This document shows, piece after piece, positions 29,836 to 36,008 of a stretch of DNA of 38,304 bases. Under the pieces are notes generated by a model, which was not told the DNA's origin, did not search any database, and saw only the letters and a program-made list of their open reading frames with translations. The stretch lies in NCBI GenBank assembly GCA_016124255.1, contig WGOB01000067.1, forward strand, positions 1-38,304, in the 5' to 3' direction. The stretch is from Alphaproteobacteria bacterium. Lineage in GTDB: Bacteria; Pseudomonadota; Alphaproteobacteria; Caulobacterales; Aquidulcibacteraceae. The position numbers and the translations under genes are program-made. Positions within the stretch are counted from its first letter, which is position 1. Each line of letters starts with the position of its first letter.

Positions 29836-30231
29836 TTGACCAATCGCGCATCGCGCCGCGCCGCGGCGTCCAGCAAGCCGCCGGTGAACCGCGCACGCGG
29901 CGAAGGCGTGATCGAGATCGACGGCGTCAAGTATCGCATCGCCGTCACGATGGCGGCGCTCGCCGAGATCGAAGACAATCTCGAAATCGACGACCTGCGC
30001 GAGATCGAAACCGCGCTCTCCGACAGCATGTCGACGAAGAAGATCGCGATCATCATCGGCGCGCTCATCCGCGCGGGCGGCGCGCCCGACTTCACCGACG
30101 ACATGGTGCGCCGCGCGAACGTCTCGCTGGGGACGCTGATCGTGCAGCTGCAGGCGGCGTTCGCGTCCGCGTTCGCGGCCGCCGACCAGGCCGACGAAGA
30201 AACCAGGGACGACGACGCGCCGGGGGAGTAG
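29836..30231 (+). CDS. Tail-assembly protein, GTA gp10-like
   Basis: The TTG at 29836 has AAGGAG with 5-nt spacing. The 131-residue product reads ASSKPPVNRARGEGVIEIDGVKYRIAVTMAALAEIEDNL in parts, then TKKIAIIIGALIRAGGAPDFT and RRANVSLGTLIVQLQAAF. The GGKPY-type start, single helix pair and position match the GTA gp10 family, the first of two tail chaperones acting on the tape measure. Its end may be bypassed by -1 frameshifting. Confidence 0.75.
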   Translation: MTNRASRRAAASSKPPVNRARGEGVIEIDGVKYRIAVTMAALAEIEDNLEIDDLREIETALSDSMSTKKIAIIIGALIRAGGAPDFTDDMVRRANVSLGTLIVQLQAAFASAFAAADQADEETRDDDAPGE

Positions 30232-30263
30232 ACGGCCCGCGCCGCACGCCCTGGCGGCGCTGG
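30222..30263 (+). other. Probable -1 frameshift region between tail chaperone frames
   Basis: The first chaperone frame ends CCG GGG GAG TAG with a run of five G at 30222-30226. From there the -1 frame is open with no stop into the next gene, reading VDGPRRTPWRRWMEIAFG. PWRRWMEIAFG aligns with the conserved PWDRLMALGLG-type start of GTA gp10.1/DUF2376 chaperones, upstream of the only in-frame ATG. This supports translation through the junction rather than initiation at the ATG. Confidence 0.55.
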
Positions 30264-30470
30264 ATGGAAATCGCGTTCGGGCATTTGAAGCTCGCGCCCG
30301 ACGCGTTCTGGGGCATGACCATCCTTGAATTCCGCTGCGCCTATATCGGGCTCGTCGAAAGCGTGACCGGCGAACGGCCCGGCGCGCGAAACGGCGAATT
30401 CCTCACGCGCAAAGAGCTTGCCGCGCTGATGGAAAAATACCCGGACGACGCGCCCGCGCCGACGATGTAG
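30264..30470 (+). CDS. Tail assembly chaperone, GTA gp10.1/DUF2376-like
   Basis: From the ATG this is 68 residues: MEIAFGHLKLAPDAFWGMTILEFRCA in part, then GEFLTRKELAALMEKYPD. LAPDAFWGMTILEF is the family core. Because conserved residues lie before the ATG in the same frame, the functional product is more likely the C-terminal part of a frameshifted fusion with the gp10-like protein, as with G/GT of lambda. It follows gp10 and precedes the tape measure, as in the GTA cluster. Confidence 0.72.
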   Translation: MEIAFGHLKLAPDAFWGMTILEFRCAYIGLVESVTGERPGARNGEFLTRKELAALMEKYPDDAPAPTM

Positions 30471-30473
30471 GCG

Positions 30474-32648
30474 ATGCTCGGCCGGCTGCTCGATACCCTC
30501 GTCGTCAAGATCGTCGGCGACATCGCGGATTTCCGCGCCAAGATGATCGAGGCGGCGCACCTCACCGAGCAGCTCGGGCGCCATGTCGGCGACACGCTCG
30601 GGCGCCAGTTCGATCTGGGCGACGCCATTCACGCCGGCATTGCGCTGCCGATGATCGCAGCCGCGACCGTCGTCTCGGCGCGCAGCGCGCAGATGGTGCG
30701 CGACATCACCGCGGCGCGCACGGCGCTGACGGGCGCAGCCGCCGTCGCTGCGCTGCCTGCGCCGCGCCCTGGCGCATCGCCGCCGGCGACGCGCCCGAAC
30801 ATCGCCGCAGCCGCCGTTCCCGCCGCGATCGCCGGCGCGCTGACCATTCCCGGCGCCGCGCGCGTGGTCGACGACGATCGCCGCCGCGGCCTGCTCTACC
30901 CGCGTCTGCGGGCTGCGGAAGCCGCCGCATCCGGCGAGCTCGACGACTCCTACGCGCGCCGTTACGCCGGCGACATTGCGCGCGGCGGCGGCGTGGCGCC
31001 GGCGCCGATCCTGGCGATGGGGCCGCACGATCCTGAGATGGAGCGCCGGCGCGCCGCACGCACGCGCGAAGAGATGCGCCAGGCGCGCGAGGAGGAGCGA
31101 CCGCGCCGTCAGCACGGCGGGACGCTTTCCGACGACGCGCGCGAACGGCTCTCCGGCGCTGCGCACCGCGCGGGCCAGGGCGTGCGCGGCGCGATGGGAT
31201 CGGGCATTGCGCGCGCGATGGGGCTCACAGGCCTCGGCGCGCTGATCGGCTCGCTCATCCCGCTGGTGGGCGAGCTCGCGACGTTGATCGGCACGGGGCT
31301 TGTCGCAGCGCTTTCGGCGCTGGCGACGCCGCTCGGGCTCGTCGTCGCCGCGCTCGGCGGGCTGGTCGCGCTCTTCGCCATGACGCGATGGGAGGATTTC
31401 CGCAATTTCATCGACTGGGTCGCAAGCGAAGCCTCCGCACAATGGGAGCGCTTCGCGGGCTCGGTGATGAGCGGCCTGCGCAATGTCGGCGACGCGTTCA
31501 AGCGGCTGGGCGAGACCCTGTTCGGCGGCCAAGGCGGCGACACGTTCGCCGCGCTCTTCCTCGGCTTTCTGCAGCTCTTGGTGGCGACCTGCACGCGCGC
31601 GTTCGCCGCGCTGGGCGAGATCATCGAGAGCGGCCTCAACGCCTTCGCCGCTTTCGTCAACGCGATCGACGCGCTCATCCGCGGCGATTGGGACGAGCTG
31701 TGGAAACAGGCGGTCATCCTCTTCAAGACCGTGTTCATCGACAGCTTCGTCAACGTCATCGACGCCTTCTTCCCCGGCTTTCGCGAGGGCTGGGAGACGT
31801 TCTGGCGCGGCGTCGGCGACGTGTTCGGCGTGATCTGGGACGGGATCGCGGAGCGCTTCCAAGGCGTGCTCGGCCGCATCCGCGAGGGGTGGAACGCGTT
31901 TACGCGCGGCGTGTTCGGCCGCTCCGGCGGCGAGCTCCTCGATCTCGTCGACCGCGCGCAAGCCGGTGACCAGGCTGCGATCGATGAGCTGCGTCGGCGC
32001 GGGCAGAAAAGCGGCGGCGGCGGCAAGTCCGGACGCGGCGGCGCGGCGAAAAGCGCCTACGACGAGGGCAAGCTACCGCCGGGGATGCGCGGCGACGACG
32101 AGACCGCGCGCGAGGTCAACGCCTTCGCGGCCTATCTCGGCGGCCAGCTTTCCGGCGCCTTGAAGGCGATGCTGCGCGGTCAGCGCGTCACCATCCGCGA
32201 TTTCTTCGGCGCGGTGCTGAGCGACATCGCCGATCTTCTGATCGACCGGCTCGCGAATTCGATCGTGTCGCTGGTCGACCGCGCGCTCGGCGGCCTGGGC
32301 GGCGCCGGCGGCGGCATCTGGGACGCGCTGGGCTCGCTGTTCGGCGGCGGCGGGTATCAGACGCCCGGCTATGGCGGCGCGTTCGCCAAGGGCGGCTTTC
32401 TCGCGCCCGGTAAGTGGGGCATCGTCGGCGAGCGCGGCCCTGAAATCGTGCAGGGCGGGCGCGCCGGCATGACGATCAGCCCGATGGCGGGCGGCGGCGC
32501 GCTTTACATGCCGATCAGCATCAGCGCGCCGGGCGCCGATCCGATGCAGCTCGCGCGCGTCGTGCAGGAGGTGCGCCAATTGCGCGCCGACATGCCCGCG
32601 CTGGTCGCGGTGAAGGTCGGCGACATGCGCCAGCGGGGCAGGCTCTGA
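30474..32648 (+). CDS. Tape measure protein
   Basis: This 724-residue protein, with an N-terminal helical region (VKIVGDIADFRAKMIEAAHLTEQLGRH), Ala/Arg-rich helical middle, hydrophobic segments at about 250-300 (LGALIGSLIPLVGELATL, LVVAALGGLVALFAMT) and a Gly-rich C-terminus. The end segment, AFAKGGFLAPGKWGIVGERGPEIV, is the typical tape-measure closure. At about 0.15 nm per residue it would give a tail near 105-110 nm. It is by far the largest complete tail gene here, in the usual place after the chaperones. Confidence 0.85.
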   Translation: MLGRLLDTLVVKIVGDIADFRAKMIEAAHLTEQLGRHVGDTLGRQFDLGDAIHAGIALPMIAAATVVSARSAQMVRDITAARTALTGAAAVAALPAPRPGASPPATRPNIAAAAVPAAIAGALTIPGAARVVDDDRRRGLLYPRLRAAEAAASGELDDSYARRYAGDIARGGGVAPAPILAMGPHDPEMERRRAARTREEMRQAREEERPRRQHGGTLSDDARERLSGAAHRAGQGVRGAMGSGIARAMGLTGLGALIGSLIPLVGELATLIGTGLVAALSALATPLGLVVAALGGLVALFAMTRWEDFRNFIDWVASEASAQWERFAGSVMSGLRNVGDAFKRLGETLFGGQGGDTFAALFLGFLQLLVATCTRAFAALGEIIESGLNAFAAFVNAIDALIRGDWDELWKQAVILFKTVFIDSFVNVIDAFFPGFREGWETFWRGVGDVFGVIWDGIAERFQGVLGRIREGWNAFTRGVFGRSGGELLDLVDRAQAGDQAAIDELRRRGQKSGGGGKSGRGGAAKSAYDEGKLPPGMRGDDETAREVNAFAAYLGGQLSGALKAMLRGQRVTIRDFFGAVLSDIADLLIDRLANSIVSLVDRALGGLGGAGGGIWDALGSLFGGGGYQTPGYGGAFAKGGFLAPGKWGIVGERGPEIVQGGRAGMTISPMAGGGALYMPISISAPGADPMQLARVVQEVRQLRADMPALVAVKVGDMRQRGRL

Positions 32649-33343
32649 TGGCGGAGAGCCTGCCCGCCATCCCGAAGATCGTCGGCGTCAATTTCGAGCT
32701 GCAGCGGCTCGTGGCGCGCAATCCCGTGCGCGACGGCGGCCACCAGGTGGTGGAGCTCGCCGAGCCGCTGTGGAGCTGCGAGATCGAGACGACGCCGCTC
32801 TCGCGCCGCCAGGCCGGGCAATATGCGAGCCTGAAGGTGAAGCTGCGCGGCGGCGCGCGCACGCTCTTCCTCTACGACGCCTCGCGCCCGCGCCCGATCG
32901 CCTACCACGACGTCGCCGACAGCACGAACGCGATCATCGGCGTGACGACGCGCAAGATCGGCGCGTCGACGCTAAAGATCGGGCGCACGCCCAAGCCGTG
33001 GGGCGATCCCCGCGTCGTCTGGTGGAGCCGCGAGGCATCCACGATCATGCTGACGGGCCTGCGCCCGAACGCGACGCTCTTCGAGGGCGATTACGGCGCT
33101 GTCGACGACGGGGCGACGCGGCGGCTGTTCCAGGCGACGGCCGACGTGACCGCCGACGCCAACGGCGCAGCGACGCTTGCAGTGGAGCCTGCGCCGCCGG
33201 CGTCGACGGCGAACCTGCCGCTCACGTTCACGATGGAGCGCGCCGCGGCCGAGATGATCGTCACCAGCGCGGCGATGCCGTTTTCCGTCGAAGGGCGCTG
33301 GCGTGCGAGCCTGACGGGCGTGCAGATCCTGCGGAGATTTTGA
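32648..33343 (+). CDS. Distal-tail or tail-tip protein (gp12 position in the GTA cluster)
   Basis: This 231-residue protein starts MAESLPAIPKIVGVNFELQ and has the segments VVELAEPLWSCEIETTPLS, RQAGQYASLKVKLRGGARTLFLYDASRPRP, VWWSREASTIML and MERAAAEMIVTSAAMPF. The layout is that of a distal-tail or tip protein: an N-terminal beta region that contacts the tube and a second beta domain. TGATG joins it to the tape measure gene. A precise family call is not possible from sequence alone. Confidence 0.6.
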   Translation: MAESLPAIPKIVGVNFELQRLVARNPVRDGGHQVVELAEPLWSCEIETTPLSRRQAGQYASLKVKLRGGARTLFLYDASRPRPIAYHDVADSTNAIIGVTTRKIGASTLKIGRTPKPWGDPRVVWWSREASTIMLTGLRPNATLFEGDYGAVDDGATRRLFQATADVTADANGAATLAVEPAPPASTANLPLTFTMERAAAEMIVTSAAMPFSVEGRWRASLTGVQILRRF

Positions 33344-33346
33344 TCG

Positions 33347-34444
33347 ATGGCGCTCGACGAGCTCACCCTGATCGGCGCCGACAATGACGGCAACGACACC
33401 GACTTCGCCAGCTGGTCGAAGCTGCAGGACCTGATCCGCGCGGTGAATGCGGGCCAGATGCAGAGCTTCCGTAATCGCATCATCAACGGCGATTTTCGCA
33501 TTTGGCAGCGCGGGACGAGCTTTTCCACGCCGGCGAGCGGCGCCTACGCCGCCGACCGCTGGCGCGTGCTCTATGATGGCACGATTGGCGCGTTCACGTT
33601 GTCGCGTCAGGCGTTCGCGCTGGGCCAGACCGACGTGCCCGGGGAGCCGGCCTATTACCTGCGGTGGGATCACACCAGCGCCGGCTCGGGCTCGACGTTC
33701 CGCGTGATCCAGCAGCCGATCGAGGACGTGCGCACCTATGCCGGGCGCGCCGTCGCGCTGACATTCTACGCCAAGGCCGACACCCCGCGCTCGGTGACCG
33801 CGGCGCTCTACCAGGATTTCGGATCGGGCGGCTCGCCGTCGACGCGCGTCACGGTGGCGGTCACGCCGCTCAGCCTGACGACGGCCTGGCAGAAATTCAC
33901 CATCGTGACGACGATGCCGTCGATCGCCGGCAAGACGCTCGGGACCAACAACAATCATTCCGTGCTCGTCGAATTCGTGCTGCCGGTGAACACGACGATG
34001 ACGATCGATTTCTCGCGCGTGCAGTTCGAGCCGGTCAACGCGACCGCGCAAAAGACCTCGCCGTTCGAAGAGCGGCCGATCGGCGTTGAGCTTTCGCTTT
34101 GCCGCCGCTATTGCCGCAAGAGCTTTCTGGAGGCGACCGCGCCGGCGCAGAATGTCGGCGTCAACACCGGCGAGTTCACCTTCCCCGCGCTGCAGGCCGG
34201 CGCCACGAACCAGCGCGCGCACGTGCGCTTCGAGCCTGGGATGCGCGCGGCGCCCACGATCACACTCTACAATCCCGCCGCCGCCAACGCCCAGGCCCGC
34301 GACAAGACCGCGTCCGGCGATTGCACGTCGACCGCGGCCGCCAACGCCAGCGAAAACGGCTTCGACCTCACCGCCACCGGCAACGCCTCCACCGCGATCG
34401 CGGGGGCGCTCTGCGTGCACTACCTGGCGACCGCGGAGCTCTGA
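33347..34444 (+). CDS. Tail fibre or carbohydrate-binding tail protein
   Basis: This 365-residue protein, with NRIINGDFRIWQRGTSF near residue 43, the hallmark of many phage tail and fibre proteins. A beta-sandwich follows (AYYLRWDHTSAGSG, VALTFYAKADTPRS, WQKFTIVTTMPSIAGK, VLVEFVLPVNTT), and the C-terminal ~130 residues are Ala/Asn/Thr-rich, ending with VHYLATAEL. Such proteins usually bind the cell surface. It sits as an insertion between the GTA-like gp12 and gp13 positions, which is where host-range genes are often exchanged. Confidence 0.7.
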   Translation: MALDELTLIGADNDGNDTDFASWSKLQDLIRAVNAGQMQSFRNRIINGDFRIWQRGTSFSTPASGAYAADRWRVLYDGTIGAFTLSRQAFALGQTDVPGEPAYYLRWDHTSAGSGSTFRVIQQPIEDVRTYAGRAVALTFYAKADTPRSVTAALYQDFGSGGSPSTRVTVAVTPLSLTTAWQKFTIVTTMPSIAGKTLGTNNNHSVLVEFVLPVNTTMTIDFSRVQFEPVNATAQKTSPFEERPIGVELSLCRRYCRKSFLEATAPAQNVGVNTGEFTFPALQAGATNQRAHVRFEPGMRAAPTITLYNPAAANAQARDKTASGDCTSTAAANASENGFDLTATGNASTAIAGALCVHYLATAEL

Positions 34445-34445
34445 C

Positions 34446-34928
34446 ATGGCCTGGCGCTGGCTCGACGCGGCCCAAACGACAGCGACCAACGACGCGGGCG
34501 TGTTCGCGCCGGCGGGCGCGGCCGATCTCGACGAGGAAGAAGACGTCGCGCCGTTTGTGCGCTTCGCCTCGATCGAGGCGGCCAGGGCGGCGCGCATCGC
34601 CGCGCTCGAAGCGATCGCCGCGGCGCGCCGCGCAGCGGTGGCGGGCGCCGCGGACGCGACCAAGCTTTCGGTCTATCGCGAGAAATACGCGGTCGCGGTC
34701 GCGGCCCTCGCCGGCGATGAAACCGCCCTCGATGCCTTGGCGCCGGAAGCTGCGGCGCGCGGTGAAACGCCGGGCGAACTCGCCGCGCTGGTGAAGGCGC
34801 TCGGCGACGCCTGGCGGCGCGCCGGGCTGGCGATCGACGCGGTCTACCAGGGCAAGAAGGCGTCCCTTCTCGCCGCCGAGACAATCGCCGCGGTCGAGGC
34901 GCTCGATCTGGAGCGCGGATGGCCCTGA
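34446..34928 (+). CDS. Hypothetical tail-region protein, Ala-rich helical
   Basis: This 160-residue protein starts MAWRWLDAAQTTATNDAGVF, then an acidic DLDEEEDVAPFVRF segment and long Ala-rich helices (IEAARAARIAALEAIAAARRA, DAWRRAGLAIDAVYQG, AAETIAAVEALDLERGWP). It follows a fibre gene and overlaps the next gene by 10 nt. A fibre-associated or chaperone protein is plausible. Confidence 0.55.
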   Translation: MAWRWLDAAQTTATNDAGVFAPAGAADLDEEEDVAPFVRFASIEAARAARIAALEAIAAARRAAVAGAADATKLSVYREKYAVAVAALAGDETALDALAPEAAARGETPGELAALVKALGDAWRRAGLAIDAVYQGKKASLLAAETIAAVEALDLERGWP

Positions 34929-35602
34929 ACCTCACGCCCGACCAGCGCGCGGCGCTGCGCGGGCATGCGCTGGGGATCCGCGCGCTCGCTGATGTCTATC
35001 TCGACAGCGGGCGCTATTCGTTCTGGGACGGCGACGCGCACCTGAACCTCAACGGCGCGCTCTATCTCGCCGCCGGCGCGTTCGCCGGCGCGACCCACAT
35101 CAGCTACGGCGCCGATCTCGGCGCCGAGGGCCTGGAGCTCACGCTCGACGGCACGCGGCTGGCTGCGCTTTCGCCCGACCCGCTCGACCCCGCGCAGATC
35201 CTCGCCACGATCGAAGAAGAGACCTACCAGCAGCGCCGCGTGGAGGTGCGCTTCGCGTTCTTCTCGATGGAGACGCACGCGCTTTTGTTCACGCTGCGCC
35301 GCTTCGCCGGCGTGATCGACCAGATCGAACAGCGCACCGAACTGTCCGACGACGGCGCGCGGCGGCTGCTGATCGTGAAGTGCGAGAGCGTCGCGCGGCG
35401 CTACGGGCGGAGGCTCGGGCGCACGCGCTCGAACGAAGACCAGCAGGCGATTTTCCCGGGCGACGAATTCTTCAAATATGTCGTGCCGGCGGTGACGACG
35501 CAGGGCTCGCTCTATTGGGGCAAGAACCCCCCGCCGGTGCGCAGCGGGCGCCCGGGCGGCGCGCCGGGGAACGGGCCCAAGACCAACCCCGACAAGTTTT
35601 GA
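34919..35602 (+). CDS. Tail hub protein, DUF2163/GTA gp13-like
   Basis: This 227-residue protein starts MALNLTPDQRAALRGHALGIRA and reads LADVYLDSGRYSFWDGDAHL, YGADLGAEGLELTLDGTRL, YQQRRVEVRFAFFSMETHALLFTLRRFAGV, in part. The C-terminal segment CESVARRYGRRLGRTRSNEDQQ matches the DUF2163 hub family, whose RcGTA member is gp13. The basic, Pro/Gly-rich tail is unusual. The peptidase gene follows 2 nt after its stop. Confidence 0.7.
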   Translation: MALNLTPDQRAALRGHALGIRALADVYLDSGRYSFWDGDAHLNLNGALYLAAGAFAGATHISYGADLGAEGLELTLDGTRLAALSPDPLDPAQILATIEEETYQQRRVEVRFAFFSMETHALLFTLRRFAGVIDQIEQRTELSDDGARRLLIVKCESVARRYGRRLGRTRSNEDQQAIFPGDEFFKYVVPAVTTQGSLYWGKNPPPVRSGRPGGAPGNGPKTNPDKF

Positions 35603-35604
35603 GC

Positions 35605-36006
35605 GTGACGCGGCGGGCCGACTGGCGCGCGCGGCTCGCCGCGTTCATCCGCGCCCGGAGGGATCGCGCGCTCGTCTGGGGCGACAGCGATTGCTGCCTC
35701 ACCGCGGCCGCGGCGATCGAGGCGATGTGCGGCGCCCACCCCGCGCCCGAACTCGTCGGCGCCTATGCGAGCCCCGCGGGCGCGGTCCGCGCGCTGGCGC
35801 ATCTTCGCGTGCGGCGCGTGCGCGACCTGGTGGCGGCGCGCTTTGCGCGCACGCCGCGCGCGCGCTGCGGCGATCTCATCCTCGTCGCCAACGCCCCGCT
35901 CGATGTTCTGATGATCGCGGACGGGCGCGGCGCGGGCTGGGGCCAGGAGCAATCCGGGCTGATCCGCGCCGCGCTGCCGGCGCGGTTCGAAGCCTGGAGC
36001 GTCTAA
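35605..36006 (+). CDS. NlpC/P60-like cell-wall peptidase (DUF6950-like), GTA gp14 position
   Basis: The GTG at 35605 gives 133 residues beginning VTRRADWRARLAAFIRARR. ALVWGDSDCCLTAAAAIEAMCG contains the Cys of the catalytic triad, in the GxxDC context of NlpC/P60-like and DUF6950 phage enzymes. A later ARCGDLILVANAPLDVLMIADGRGAGW in pieces has the strand-helix arrangement but I do not see the catalytic His with certainty. It likely opens the peptidoglycan during DNA entry, being part of the tail tip. Confidence 0.65.
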   Translation: MTRRADWRARLAAFIRARRDRALVWGDSDCCLTAAAAIEAMCGAHPAPELVGAYASPAGAVRALAHLRVRRVRDLVAARFARTPRARCGDLILVANAPLDVLMIADGRGAGWGQEQSGLIRAALPARFEAWSV

Positions 36007-36008
36007 AC

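Noticed and set aside
29823-31961. Minus-strand frame of 712 codons under the tail chaperone and tape measure genes
   Set aside because: Composition is that of a shadow, and the plus strand has tail-assembly motifs and starts.
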